Shown one piece after another: positions 1 through 8,819 of a stretch of DNA of 64,000 nt (position 1 is its first letter; each line of letters begins with the position of its first letter). The notes under the pieces are model-generated. The model ran no database searches and was not told the DNA's origin. It saw only the letters and a program-made list of their open reading frames with translations. This DNA is from Hungatella sp. UBA3048. GTDB taxonomy: Bacteria > Bacillota > Clostridia > Lachnospirales > Lachnospiraceae. The DNA lies in the NCBI GenBank assembly GCA_002367105.1, contig DFCS01000051.1:234996-298995 (forward strand). The letters run 5' to 3'. A program made the position numbers and the translations under genes.

Positions 1-757
1 TAGCTGTGCCCGGACCGCCGTTGGTCATAACAAAGGGCTGCTCAAACACCTTTACAGACTGAATGATCGCCCATAATCCGCAGATGACATAGCTTTCCTT
101 TAAATTCGGTAATATGATCAGAAAAATCCTCTGGTATGCATTGGCGCCATCGATCTTTGCTGATTCAATGATATCACCCGGAATTGCGGCAAGACCTGCC
201 ATAAAGAATATCACAAGCATTCCCATGTTTTTCCAAAGACTGACTACGACAATGGAGACCATGGCCCATTCCCCTTCTCCCAGCCAATTATGGGTCAGAA
301 AATCCAGCTTAAACACATCCCTTAGTACGGTGTTTAAAAGTCCGTACTGATTATTTAAAATCCACTGGAAGATAATACCGGTGAGTGATAACGGAACTAC
401 CATGGAGAGAAAGATGCAGGTTCTGAAAATACCGGATCCTCTGACTCCCTTGTCTAAAAGCATAGCAATGATCAGAGAAAAAATCATGAGGGAGGGGAAA
501 AATAAAGAAGAAAATACTGCTGTATTCCTAAGGGAATCCATAAAATAAGCATCTGAAAACATCTTAGTAAAATTAGACAGCCCCCAGAAGACCGGATTTT
601 TATCAAATGCAAAATTATATTTTGTGAAACTTAAATAAAATGACCGTATGAGGGGATATCCCATATATATGGCTGCAAACAAAATACCGGGAGCCGCAAA
701 TGCATAACCGGGTATCATCTTTCTTAATCTTAAGCCAAAATTTTTTTTATGCCCCAT
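1..757 (-). CDS. Sugar-type ABC transporter permease (MalF/UgpA-like), 3' end beyond window
   Basis: This is an inner-membrane permease subunit of a carbohydrate ABC importer. It starts at ATG 755-757 after an AGAGGAG ribosome site and stays open to the window edge, so about 252 codons are visible. The protein begins MGHKKNFGLRLRKMIPGY and has a hydrophobic first helix. It then shows the family pattern of a periplasmic loop, several membrane segments and the coupling (EAA-like) loop around ESAKIDGANAYQRIFLIILP, followed by FVMTNGGPGTA, a typical MalF-type C-terminal motif. It lies 83 bases downstream of the lipoprotein gene on the same strand, so the two form one operon. The second permease is presumably just outside the window. 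The sugar is not predictable. Confidence 0.93.
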   Translation of the reverse strand, partial: MGHKKNFGLRLRKMIPGYAFAAPGILFAAIYMGYPLIRSFYLSFTKYNFAFDKNPVFWGLSNFTKMFSDAYFMDSLRNTAVFSSLFFPSLMIFSLIIAMLLDKGVRGSGIFRTCIFLSMVVPLSLTGIIFQWILNNQYGLLNTVLRDVFKLDFLTHNWLGEGEWAMVSIVVVSLWKNMGMLVIFFMAGLAAIPGDIIESAKIDGANAYQRIFLIILPNLKESYVICGLWAIIQSVKVFEQPFVMTNGGPGTA

Positions 758-840
758 ATTTTACTCCTCTACTTATATTTAATCGGAAAGCCGGAACAAT
801 GGCTACAAAGGCAATTGAACCGGCTCTCATCCGTTTCTTA

Positions 841-2178
841 TTACTTCTTCATTCCTGACTCTAAGTCAATCGTAGTCATAAACTTACTCATATTAGTAGA
901 AAATTCATCTGCTGTGGAGCCTCCGGTCAGCATTTTCTGAAGTTCAATCTGCATATTGGTATCCAGCTTTGTGTAATCCTTATACAGAGGCGGAGTCGAT
1001 GCTTTTTCTGTAAACTCCATAACTTCAGGCCAGTATGGATTCTTTAAGTTCTCATAGTGTGCCTTTATGGGTGACATCTTACCATAAGCGCCCATGGAAT
1101 CCATCTGGAACTGCGCCTGAAGCAGTTTATCCTTAATAAACTTTATTGCAAGCTCCTGTTTATCGGAGGCCTTTGGAATTACCGCACCATGAATATAGGA
1201 AATGGATCCATTGGTATCTGTTCCGGGTATGGGCATAATGCCAACATTATCTGAACCTAAAATCTCACCAGCCTCGATCCAGCGGGAAGCCGGAGCAATA
1301 TGCATGGCAACATGTCCGGCTTTGAAATTCGTCCTGTTGGCCTCAGCATCCGCAAATACATCGGTAGTGGTATAACCGTCCTTTACCAGGTTCTGCCATA
1401 CAGAAAGCATACCCTTCACAGGTTCTGCTGTGAAATTCAGTGTCTTTCCATCGGACTCATACAGATTTCCATTGACTCCCATGACACAGGCGTCATAGGC
1501 TTTTACTGCCATATTATTGCCCCAGTCAATGGCAAGGCCTGTCTGACCGTCTTTTGTTAAATTCTTTGCATATTCATACATGTCATCCCAGGATTTTGCC
1601 GGAAGGATCTTCCCGTCTGCATCTACATATCCGGCCTCTTTCATCATCGGAATATTGACAACACAGCCGAGAACCTCGCCTAACAGAGGAATCATGTACT
1701 GTACGCCGTCTGCATTTCCGCTTTCTAAGAAAGAATCTATAAACTTATCTCTGGTAAAATCCCCGTTAAAAAAATTATCATCCGTGAATTCTACTACGTA
1801 ATCGTTGGCCGCATAAGGAACTGTCTCTGAGCGGTCACCACCCAGGGCTAAATCACAGGTCGTTTTTCCCTGAGACCATTCCAACATGCTGGTTGTAACG
1901 TCCACGTTATCTACCTGATTGTATACTACCTTGACTCCAGGGTTTTCGGCTTCAAACTCTTTTGCAATCCGTTCAAAATCGTATTTGCCCATCATCCATG
2001 CCTGAACAGTAACCCGCAATGTCTGATCCCCGCTTTCAGGTGATTGCTGTGCTACCGTGTCTTTTGTAGTCACAGACTCCGTCTTCTTACTGTCGGTGGA
2101 AGGCGCCCCACACCCCCACAGCATGGATGCTGCCATAGCAGCTGCCAGCATAGCTGACCATAACTTCTTTGATTTCAT
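841..2178 (-). CDS. Extracellular sugar-binding lipoprotein of ABC importer
   Basis: This 445-residue substrate-binding protein belongs to the family 1 (MalE/UgpB-like) solute-binding fold. The N-terminus is a lipoprotein signal with lipobox cysteine near residue 23 (LWGCG), followed by a Ser/Thr-rich linker. The mature protein starts with TLRVTVQAWMMGKYDFERI and has the usual FEAENPGVKVVY motif. ATG at 2176-2178 is preceded by GGAGG. It heads the operon with the downstream permease. A LacI-type palindrome lies just upstream, and the GntR and LacI regulators and the sugar-acid dehydratase nearby suggest a carbohydrate or sugar-acid substrate; that is inference from context. Confidence 0.93.
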   Translation of the reverse strand: MKSKKLWSAMLAAAMAASMLWGCGAPSTDSKKTESVTTKDTVAQQSPESGDQTLRVTVQAWMMGKYDFERIAKEFEAENPGVKVVYNQVDNVDVTTSMLEWSQGKTTCDLALGGDRSETVPYAANDYVVEFTDDNFFNGDFTRDKFIDSFLESGNADGVQYMIPLLGEVLGCVVNIPMMKEAGYVDADGKILPAKSWDDMYEYAKNLTKDGQTGLAIDWGNNMAVKAYDACVMGVNGNLYESDGKTLNFTAEPVKGMLSVWQNLVKDGYTTTDVFADAEANRTNFKAGHVAMHIAPASRWIEAGEILGSDNVGIMPIPGTDTNGSISYIHGAVIPKASDKQELAIKFIKDKLLQAQFQMDSMGAYGKMSPIKAHYENLKNPYWPEVMEFTEKASTPPLYKDYTKLDTNMQIELQKMLTGGSTADEFSTNMSKFMTTIDLESGMKK

Positions 2179-2205
2179 AACAAACCTCCTACATATAGTT
2201 TTAAA

Positions 2206-2215
2206 GAAACGTTTC
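2206..2215. promoter_or_regulatory. LacI/CcpA-type operator-like palindrome
   Basis: The perfect palindrome GAAACGTTTC lies about 28 bases upstream of the lipoprotein start codon. It has the central CG typical of LacI-family operators and cre sites. The LacI-family regulator encoded at 4501-5583 or CcpA could bind it; which one cannot be decided from sequence. Confidence 0.45.
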
Positions 2216-2301
2216 CCTTATCTTATGTTTTGATGCTACCACGATTATACGTAACTGTCAATAACTTTTTAGGAGAACATCCCCCAAATTTTGTTTTATT
2301 C

Positions 2302-2336
2302 ATACAAAAAGCAGCCCTTCAAGCTGCTTTTTGTAT
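2302..2336 (-). terminator. Rho-independent terminator after the enolase-family gene
   Basis: A perfect 14-bp inverted repeat (arms 2302-2315 and 2323-2336, core GCAGC/GCTGC) with A- and T-rich flanks and a 7-base loop. It lies in the 304-base gap between the dehydratase stop and the lipoprotein start, so it ends the dehydratase transcript. It is symmetric enough to work in both directions. Confidence 0.8.
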
Positions 2337-2425
2337 GTAATATGTTCATTAATCTTCCCTTGCTTCAAAATATATGTCAGCATTTTTTAATTTCAGACAG
2401 GGTTTAAAAGGTTACTGGCATTGGT

Positions 2426-2435
2426 GAAACGTTAC
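2426..2435. promoter_or_regulatory. Second LacI-type operator-like site
   Basis: GAAACGTTAC differs by one base from the palindrome 220 bases away, and lies between the dehydratase stop and the lipoprotein start. Two sites this far apart could allow looping by a tetrameric LacI-family repressor. This is a pattern match only. Confidence 0.3.
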
Positions 2436-2482
2436 CCTTTTGTGTACTTTTCCAATCTTTTCTGCAGATACTCATATGATCG

Positions 2483-3559
2483 TTATACTTCTTCCAGATA
2501 CTGATGAAGAAAGTTAAATCCCCATCCGGCGCCTTCCCTCGGCCTGGCGTAGCCATTGTCGATGACCATCTTATTGTCAATGATCCCGTCGATCCAGTCA
2601 AAGGATTCCGCACCGTAAGGATTCCTTACAGATGCAAGCAGCGGTACGTCGTAATCCTTGTAGTAATGAGGCAGCACCGGAATATGAAATGCATTTGCCA
2701 GTGCTGCCGAGCGGGTCCACTCCTCTACGCCTCCCAGTCTGATGATATCCGGCTGCCATAAATCCAGGGCTCTTCTCATGATCAGTTCCCGCAGGGCAAC
2801 CGTATTGTATTCCCGCTCTCCCATTGCCAGGGATACCCTGGTTTTTGTACGGATTGCGGCATACCCCTCAAAGTCTGTATTAACAACAGGTTCCTCAAAC
2901 CAGTGGATGTTCAGATGCTCTACCGAATTTGCCAGTTTTACTGCCGATGTAACATCCATCCCCTGATTGGCATCCATCATGATCTTTAAGTCATTGCCCA
3001 CTGCTTCTCTTACCTTTGTCAGCCGCTCCATATCCTGGTTCATTTCCGGAGATCCTACTTTAATCTTCACAGCCTGGAAGCCTCTCCTTTTGTAATCAGC
3101 CACTTCTTCCACCAGTTCCTTCTCGGAATAAGAGATCCAGCCACCGCTGCCGTATACCGGAATCTTTCTTGTATGGCAGCCAAACAGCTTCCAGATGGGC
3201 TGCTTTAAAGTCCTGGCATAAGCATCCCAAAGGGCGATATTTAGCGCGGCCAGAGCCCACCTCTGCAGTCCCGTGATACCAAAATACTCTGATTCGTTTT
3301 CATAATCGTGCTGAATATCCTGCGTTTGAAAAATACTGTAATTCCTGCTCTCAATAAACTTTTTAATATCCTTCAGTACACCTTCGATCCCATTGGGCGA
3401 GTAATGAAACGACAACAAATATCCCTGACCGATTACCCCGTCCATACTTTCTACCTCCACCACATAAAATGCAATTTCTGATATATCATGGGTCGCATCC
3501 GCAATGGGTTTTGAGATTTCTGATAAGGCTTTATAAATCCTCATCTCCCTGATTTTCAT
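2483..3559 (-). CDS. Mandelate racemase/muconate lactonizing enzyme family (sugar-acid dehydratase-like)
   Basis: This 358-residue enolase-superfamily enzyme has an N-terminal capping domain and a C-terminal TIM barrel. It shows the K-x-K acid/base motif in AVKIKVG, metal ligands in MMDANQG, WFEEPV and MGEREYN, and a His in LPHYYKDYD with an Asp in QPDIIRL. This is the set expected of the mandelate racemase subgroup, whose members include many sugar-acid dehydratases. An open frame extends 62 codons further upstream, but the start was set at ATG 3557-3559 because it follows AAGGAGG at good spacing and begins MKIREMRIYKAL. It is divergent from a GntR/FCD regulator, and repeated TGATATAT boxes lie between them. 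The actual acid substrate is unknown. Confidence 0.88.
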   Translation of the reverse strand: MKIREMRIYKALSEISKPIADATHDISEIAFYVVEVESMDGVIGQGYLLSFHYSPNGIEGVLKDIKKFIESRNYSIFQTQDIQHDYENESEYFGITGLQRWALAALNIALWDAYARTLKQPIWKLFGCHTRKIPVYGSGGWISYSEKELVEEVADYKRRGFQAVKIKVGSPEMNQDMERLTKVREAVGNDLKIMMDANQGMDVTSAVKLANSVEHLNIHWFEEPVVNTDFEGYAAIRTKTRVSLAMGEREYNTVALRELIMRRALDLWQPDIIRLGGVEEWTRSAALANAFHIPVLPHYYKDYDVPLLASVRNPYGAESFDWIDGIIDNKMVIDNGYARPREGAGWGFNFLHQYLEEV

Positions 3560-3719
3560 GTCATTTGCCTCCTTATTGCTTCTGATATATTTATAATCAA
3601 CTTTATCACCTTCTGATATATCTGTCAACGAAATATATTCACAAACTATTAAAACTGATTGAATTTGATTCTTACCTGATATATAATAACTTTGTCGGCA
3701 CCGTTTAACCGTGATATAT
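3479..3719. promoter_or_regulatory. Cluster of five TGATATAT boxes, candidate GntR/FCD operators
   Basis: TGATATAT occurs at 3479-3486 (extended to the palindrome TGATATATCA, 3479-3488), 3583-3590, 3614-3621, 3677-3684 and 3712-3719. The cluster covers the divergent promoter region and the first codons of the dehydratase gene. Such spacing around a divergently encoded GntR gene is typical of autoregulated operators; binding itself is inferred. Confidence 0.45.
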
Positions 3720-3747
3720 CTAAAAATACAAACGCAAGGAGGCAATC

Positions 3748-4446
3748 ATGATTTTCGAAGATGCATCCCCCCATCGTAACCTGTCTCAGACCCAACTGGC
3801 TTACAATTATCTTTTAGATAAAATCCTCTCCTGCCAGTATCTTCCCGGACAGGATATCTCCGAAAAAATGCTGAATGAGGAACTGTCTTTCGGAAGAACC
3901 CCCATTCGAGAAGCGCTGGTGGCTTTAAAAAGCCGGAATCTGATTATGATATACCCCAGAAAGGGAATGCAGGTCCGCCCCTTCACCCAGGAATATATTA
4001 ATGAGATCTATCAGATTCGGAAAATTATGGAGCCTGCCATTATCACACAGTTCAAAGGATCTTATTCCAAAAACACAATTTTAGAGTTCCAGAACCAGTT
4101 ACAAAACAGCTCCCAATTAAATGACATCGAGTTTTATAAAAAAGACATTCAATTCCATATGTACTTCATCGAAAGAACGAAGAATGAATCACTCATTGCT
4201 TTTTATGAGAATATTATGATCGAGACCTATCGCCTGGCCGTGTTTGCTGCAATCCACCACTGCTCCTGTCGTGAAGATAACCTTCCTCAGCATCAACAGA
4301 TCATTGAGGCATTGATGACAGAAAACGACGAGCAGATTGCCATGGCAGTAAATAGGCACATCAATCACTCGCTCATCACATTGTCAAAGGTCCTTGAGGG
4401 CATACCGGGCGAGGCATTTCAGGAACGGAATACTGAAAACTCTTAA
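3748..4446 (+). CDS. GntR-family transcriptional regulator, FCD subfamily
   Basis: This 232-residue DNA-binding regulator has an N-terminal winged helix (about residues 10-75), with the family signature LNEELSFGRTPIREALVALKSRNLI. The all-helical FCD effector domain follows, with His residues in FHMYFIERT and HQQIIEAL and a further His in the last helix that fit the metal site of FCD proteins. ATG follows AAGGAGG. It is divergent from the enolase-family gene and probably controls it, and perhaps the sugar importer, in response to a small organic acid. Confidence 0.92.
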   Translation: MIFEDASPHRNLSQTQLAYNYLLDKILSCQYLPGQDISEKMLNEELSFGRTPIREALVALKSRNLIMIYPRKGMQVRPFTQEYINEIYQIRKIMEPAIITQFKGSYSKNTILEFQNQLQNSSQLNDIEFYKKDIQFHMYFIERTKNESLIAFYENIMIETYRLAVFAAIHHCSCREDNLPQHQQIIEALMTENDEQIAMAVNRHINHSLITLSKVLEGIPGEAFQERNTENS

Positions 4447-4453
4447 CAGAAAA

Positions 4454-4492
4454 AGAAGATGGCTTCCAGGCGCCCCCGGATAACCATCTTCT
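4454..4492. terminator. Bidirectional terminator between convergent regulators
   Basis: Arms AGAAGATGG (4454-4462) and CCATCTTCT (4484-4492) form a 9-bp stem with an A-rich left and T-rich right flank. It sits between the stops of the convergent GntR and LacI genes and could serve both. Confidence 0.7.
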
Positions 4493-4500
4493 ACTTATTT

Positions 4501-5583
4501 CTACAATCTTAAATACTGCATATCCTCGATATTCTTCCAATAATAATTCACATTGCTTTTAAAAATAAGGACGATTTCCACCTTTCGAACCCTGTCTTTT
4601 GGTTCCATATCCTTAAGCAGATACTCGCAGAGCATCTTCATTGCCAGGTACGCCTGTTTATAGGGATCCTTAAAAACAAGATTCGTGAACGTTCCGTCTT
4701 TTAAAGCCGCGACATTTTCATCAAACACATCATTTGCAATTACCGGAAGCTTTCCTGCCATACCGCTGGATTTAAGAGCCTTGTATAAAACTGCACTTCC
4801 TCTGGCGAATACGCAGCATACTGCATCCGGCGGATTTCTTGTAAGGGTCTGCATAATACTTTCGTCCAGACGGTCCGATTCGTAATAGCCAAACAGATCC
4901 TCTATGGCATATTCCGCCCGGGACTGCCTGATATATTCGTGAAATCCCTTTGCAACCAGATAATGAGAATCCTTATACTGGTCTCCGGCCATCAGAAGAA
5001 TGCGGCTTTTTTCTTTCAGAATATTACATATCTGCTCTGCCATAATCTGACCAGCCGCATAATAATCTCCCACTACAGTACCCAGCCTGCCGCATTCATC
5101 GTTATCACCGGTAACGAACACAACACATACGCCCTTATCAGTGAATTGCCTGATCACGTGAATTCCTGCCTCATCTCTGGGAGGTGCGGTCAGCAGACCA
5201 TCCAGCTTGTCGCTGCCCTCACACTCTGTTTCCAGCTGTCTGAGCGTTTCGATAAGATTTCCTTTTTTATATGGAATTTCAAGAACCTGAATATTCAAGT
5301 CCCCCCACTCCGCCATATACTTCCTATAGCCCTGCCAAATATAACTGTAGAAATACTTACTGTCCTCATCCAGTTCGGGAAGGCAAACTGCGATTTTAAT
5401 ATTTTTCCGCTTAAGAAAAGAGGCCATGGCATTTAATTTATATCCATTGGCATCGGCGTAGTCCATTATTTTTTTCCTGGTCGCCTCACTTACTCCCGGC
5501 TTCCCGGCAATTGCCTTATGTATCGTGTTAAGCGATACCCCAAAGTGCCTGGCCATGTCCTTCATCGTAATCTGTGATTTCAT
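4501..5583 (-). CDS. LacI-family transcriptional regulator
   Basis: This 360-residue repressor has an N-terminal LacI helix-turn-helix (MKDMARHFGVSLNTIHKAIAG, then the hinge helix region) and a periplasmic-binding-protein-like C-terminal domain that would bind a sugar. The start was placed at ATG 5581-5583, nine codons inside the longest frame, because GGGGTGA precedes it and the protein then opens directly on the DNA-binding domain. It probably controls one of the neighbouring sugar genes; the two GAAACGTT palindromes near 2.2-2.4 kb fit its family. Confidence 0.9.
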   Translation of the reverse strand: MKSQITMKDMARHFGVSLNTIHKAIAGKPGVSEATRKKIMDYADANGYKLNAMASFLKRKNIKIAVCLPELDEDSKYFYSYIWQGYRKYMAEWGDLNIQVLEIPYKKGNLIETLRQLETECEGSDKLDGLLTAPPRDEAGIHVIRQFTDKGVCVVFVTGDNDECGRLGTVVGDYYAAGQIMAEQICNILKEKSRILLMAGDQYKDSHYLVAKGFHEYIRQSRAEYAIEDLFGYYESDRLDESIMQTLTRNPPDAVCCVFARGSAVLYKALKSSGMAGKLPVIANDVFDENVAALKDGTFTNLVFKDPYKQAYLAMKMLCEYLLKDMEPKDRVRKVEIVLIFKSNVNYYWKNIEDMQYLRL

Positions 5584-5870
5584 TGATTCACCCCGCGTTT
5601 CTACAGTCAAAAACCTGTAACCTTATATATTATATATTAAACAATCTATCCATAATTTTCAATCACATTTTGGCATCGTCAATCAAGGACCGAAGTAATT
5701 CAACATTTTTTACAGGCATGGATTTTACACTTTCCCATGATTTTAACCCCCAAATTCAGCGTTTTAAAATCTCGTATAATTCATCCTCAATCTGCGAAAG
5801 TATGGAACAGATATCAACGTAATAGGGATATAGAATTTATTATAAAAAATTTATTGCAATCTTTGGGGGA

Positions 5871-6458
5871 TCACCTGCTTTCCCCTGCCACCCATTCTTT
5901 TTTTATACACCATAGTCCTGCCTGCACATCTTCAAACTCCGGGAAATCTCCATGTTTAATCTCATGGTCATAACGAAACAGATTGGCCCAGCTTGCCACC
6001 AGCTCTCCTTTTAAATGGGGGTAAAAAGCGGTCTCATAAACATCCCCTATATACGTTATCCCGAATTTCTCAAGCTTCTCAGTAAACTGATTTTCCTCTT
6101 CCTTTGTCCTGCCAATGTAACTTAAATTCAACACCTTATTCCAGTCAGACATCCGGAAAAATACGGCCTCCACCACCGGCACCTTAAGCTTCATCACCGT
6201 ATATCCCGGATGCCAGTCCGTATATTTTTCATTGACAAAGGACCATACCGCTGATTCCGCCTGTTCCGGCTTATCAACGATCACAGCCGCCTGGCGGACA
6301 TACCAACGGTAGGCATTTAAAAAAACACCTTTTACTTCTCTATATTTATCCTCAATGTATTTCATCTTTACATAATGGCAATGGCCGTCTTTTACAAAAT
6401 CTGCAATCTCTTTTAATTGAACGGTATAAAGCTCTATGAATCCATCTTTACGATCCAT
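5871..6458 (-). CDS. DUF3841-like protein, second of a tandem pair
   Basis: This 195-residue soluble protein has no signal peptide or membrane segment. It resembles the upstream neighbour along its length: an early aromatic segment, a central W-x-V/F-rich part (ESAVWSFVNE), an MSDWNKVLNLSYI region matching LDKWGYIVNYMYI, and a C-terminal W-containing end (GLWCIKKEWV versus IIWEVKKEWI). I assign both to DUF3841 from memory of that family's pattern, with moderate confidence. ATG 6456-6458 follows GGAGGTG inside the end of the upstream gene, a 25-base overlap that implies translational coupling. The function is unknown. Confidence 0.7.
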   Translation of the reverse strand: MDRKDGFIELYTVQLKEIADFVKDGHCHYVKMKYIEDKYREVKGVFLNAYRWYVRQAAVIVDKPEQAESAVWSFVNEKYTDWHPGYTVMKLKVPVVEAVFFRMSDWNKVLNLSYIGRTKEEENQFTEKLEKFGITYIGDVYETAFYPHLKGELVASWANLFRYDHEIKHGDFPEFEDVQAGLWCIKKEWVAGESR

Positions 6459-6991
6459 TCCTTTTTCACCTCCCAGATGATTCCTACCCTGGCAGGGCTC
6501 AGCTCGATGTCCGCATCAAAAAGCCTGTCCCAGCTTTTTCTGATCTTATTTTTCACACTGGGATAAAAGGAAGACATGTATGCCGTGCTGTCATCGATGC
6601 CGTATCGTTTCAAAAGTTCCTCATGCTCCCTGGCATCCTCCGGATCTTTCGGAATATACATATAATTCACGATATACCCCCATTTGTCCAGGTCCATGAT
6701 AAAAAGCTTCTCAGGATCCACCAGTATTTCCAGAAGCACATTTCCTTCGCTGTTTTGTATCTTTGATTCTTCTGTTACAGATACCCATATAGGATATTTC
6801 GCATCCTTTGGTATTTCCATGAACTTAGAGGCGGTATGATACAGCCAGTTGTAAGTATCCAGATATATCCCCGCATGCTCTTCCATCTTGTTGACGATAT
6901 ACTCTTTTTTTACAAGATATCTTCCGCTATGATCCAGGTCATTTCGTATATTTTCATGCTGTTTTGTCCACACTTTAATTTTTTCAGTCAA
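6434..6991 (-). CDS. DUF3841-like protein, first of a tandem pair
   Basis: This 185-residue cytosolic protein of unknown function starts at TTG 6989-6991 after a strong AAGGAGG (MTEKIKVWTKQHENIRNDL). The opening VWTKQHE, an internal PIWVSVTEE and the end IIWEVKKEWIV recur in altered form in the overlapping downstream gene, so the pair arose by tandem duplication. DUF3841 is my best family guess. No catalytic motif is evident. Confidence 0.72.
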   Translation of the reverse strand: MTEKIKVWTKQHENIRNDLDHSGRYLVKKEYIVNKMEEHAGIYLDTYNWLYHTASKFMEIPKDAKYPIWVSVTEESKIQNSEGNVLLEILVDPEKLFIMDLDKWGYIVNYMYIPKDPEDAREHEELLKRYGIDDSTAYMSSFYPSVKNKIRKSWDRLFDADIELSPARVGIIWEVKKEWIVKMDS

Positions 6992-7048
6992 ATTTATTCC
7001 TCCTTCCGATCAATTGATCATTAAGAGTACAGGCTGTTTCCTTCCGCT

Positions 7049-7747
7049 TTAAAGCTTTGTAACCGCATTTAAATAAGAATCCATGTGAGCCTGAAAGGCT
7101 GATAAAGTCTTTTCAAGAGATCCGGTACGGCATGCTTCAATAATTGCTTTATGCTCGGCAAATTTCTCTTTCATGGAACCCAAGGTGGAAAGATCCTGAT
7201 TCATGGCTATCAGCAGTTGAAAATACTGATTTTCCAGGATTTCTTCCCTTCGGAAGCTCCCTGATTTTTCCCAGAAAAATTTATGAAAAGCCAGGTCGCT
7301 GCTATTTAAAACAAAGGTCTTCTCCTTATCTTCTATGTCACAGTCATATTCCGGCTTTATCATGTTTTCATTTAAAGCCTCCAGATAATCCAGATCCTGC
7401 TCCTTTAGCAGAGACTTTTCAAAAATGATGGTAAGGGTTTGCATTTCAAGGGGAATCCGGATGGAGAATACCTCTATTATATCTTCATAACCCATTTCAA
7501 GGATCTGGCTACCCTTTTTGGGAGAAAAAGTCAGGATCCCCCGCATATTAAGCTCTCTTAGAGCCTCTCTTATCGGAGCTCTGCTGATTTGCAGTTCTTC
7601 CGACATATCTGTTTCCACTAACCTGTCTCCGCTTTTCAGTTCTCCTGTCAGGATCTTATTTTTTACATAGGAAACTACAATTTCACTTAGATTTGCCTTT
7701 GAATATGTAATCATATGGCTTAATTTATCGTAAGAATCAATGACCAT
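7049..7747 (-). CDS. GntR-family transcriptional regulator, FCD subfamily
   Basis: This 232-residue regulator has the winged helix at about residues 25-80 (VETDMSEELQISRAPIREALRELNMRGIL) followed by an FCD ligand domain containing HKFFWEKSGSF and a His near the C-terminus (FQAHMDSYL). The start is ATG 7745-7747, three codons inside the longest frame; the upstream GTG overlaps the AAAGGTGG ribosome site and cannot be the initiator. It stands alone between the DUF3841 pair and the LysR gene, and its target is not evident. Confidence 0.9.
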   Translation of the reverse strand: MVIDSYDKLSHMITYSKANLSEIVVSYVKNKILTGELKSGDRLVETDMSEELQISRAPIREALRELNMRGILTFSPKKGSQILEMGYEDIIEVFSIRIPLEMQTLTIIFEKSLLKEQDLDYLEALNENMIKPEYDCDIEDKEKTFVLNSSDLAFHKFFWEKSGSFRREEILENQYFQLLIAMNQDLSTLGSMKEKFAEHKAIIEACRTGSLEKTLSAFQAHMDSYLNAVTKL

Positions 7748-7821
7748 AATATCCACCTTTCAATATAAACTCTATCTAACAGAATATTATACTATAGATG
7801 GAAGACAAATCATATAAACAA

Positions 7822-8727
7822 TTAAATATTCTGATAACAATTCTTTGCATAGGTAATAAATAATTCCTGGGCAGGAGTTAATATCATGTCTTTTTTCTGC
7901 ACATAAAAGATATTCCTGCTTAACAGCTCTGAATCAATTTCCACCACATTGATCAGATCCAGCCGGGTATAAATCTGCGCTGCTGCTTTTGAAACAAAGG
8001 AAATACCCATACCCTGCGAAACAGCTTCCACAATACCCTGGGTATTGCCAAAGTAGGCAACCGCTTTTAATTCTTTTTCCGAAAGGCCATACCTGGTTAA
8101 GAACAATTCCATTTCCGCTCTGGTACCGGAGCCCTGTTCTCTCATAATGAAATTTTTATCCGATATAAACCTTATGACTTCGGACGCCTCCCGGCTGCCC
8201 TCATACTTCATATCCTTAGGAAGTATCAAAACCAGCTGATCCTTGCACAAAGTGGTCAGAGTATAACGGCAATTCTCGTTTTCCGTACCCACAAACCCGA
8301 TATCATACTGATATTTAATCAGCTCTTCAAATACTCCGCCGCTGTCCTTCTGGTACAGTCGAAAGACAATATCGGGGTATTCCTTATTAAAATCAGCGAT
8401 CAGCTGAGGCAAAATATACTGGGCGGGAACACTGGAAGCCAGAATGTTGACCTCCCCCGTACATTCCTTGGAATACTTGCCCATTTCATACATAGATTGA
8501 TCCCTTAATGCCAGCATCTTCTGTGCATACTCGTAAAAATCAATCCCTGCCTTGGTGGGAAATACCCTCTTTGTGGAACGGACAAACAACTGGGTTCCAA
8601 TGTCTTTTTCCAGCATATTGATCTGACTGCTCAGTGCCGGCTGGGTTAAAAATAAGGATTCGGAGGCTTTTGAAAAGCTCTGAAGCTTGGAAACCTGTAT
8701 AAATGCTTCTAACTGTTTAAATTCCAT
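7822..8727 (-). CDS. LysR-family regulator, possibly selenium-metabolism associated
   Basis: This 301-residue LysR regulator has its helix-turn-helix at about residues 15-40 (SFSKASESLFLTQPALSSQI) and a periplasmic-binding-like effector domain. It lies immediately downstream of the BCCT transporter and the reductase/selenium island on the same strand. A LysR subfamily is known next to selenocysteine genes in clostridia, and this protein's position and overall look fit it. That assignment is inference. Confidence 0.88.
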   Translation of the reverse strand: MEFKQLEAFIQVSKLQSFSKASESLFLTQPALSSQINMLEKDIGTQLFVRSTKRVFPTKAGIDFYEYAQKMLALRDQSMYEMGKYSKECTGEVNILASSVPAQYILPQLIADFNKEYPDIVFRLYQKDSGGVFEELIKYQYDIGFVGTENENCRYTLTTLCKDQLVLILPKDMKYEGSREASEVIRFISDKNFIMREQGSGTRAEMELFLTRYGLSEKELKAVAYFGNTQGIVEAVSQGMGISFVSKAAAQIYTRLDLINVVEIDSELLSRNIFYVQKKDMILTPAQELFITYAKNCYQNI

Positions 8728-8760
8728 ATGATTCCCTACTTTCTTAGACTATAGCCAGAT

Positions 8761-8796
8761 AGCGCCTGCTGTTTTCCGAAAAAAAATGCAGGCGCT
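8761..8796 (-). other. GC-rich hairpin between BCCT and LysR genes
   Basis: AGCGCCTGC (8761-8769) and GCAGGCGCT (8788-8796) make a 9-bp stem around an A/T-rich loop. There is no clear T-run after it on the minus strand, so it may attenuate or protect the transcript rather than act as a full terminator. Confidence 0.5.
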
Positions 8797-8819
8797 TAAG
8801 ACTACAAAATAAATAACTT

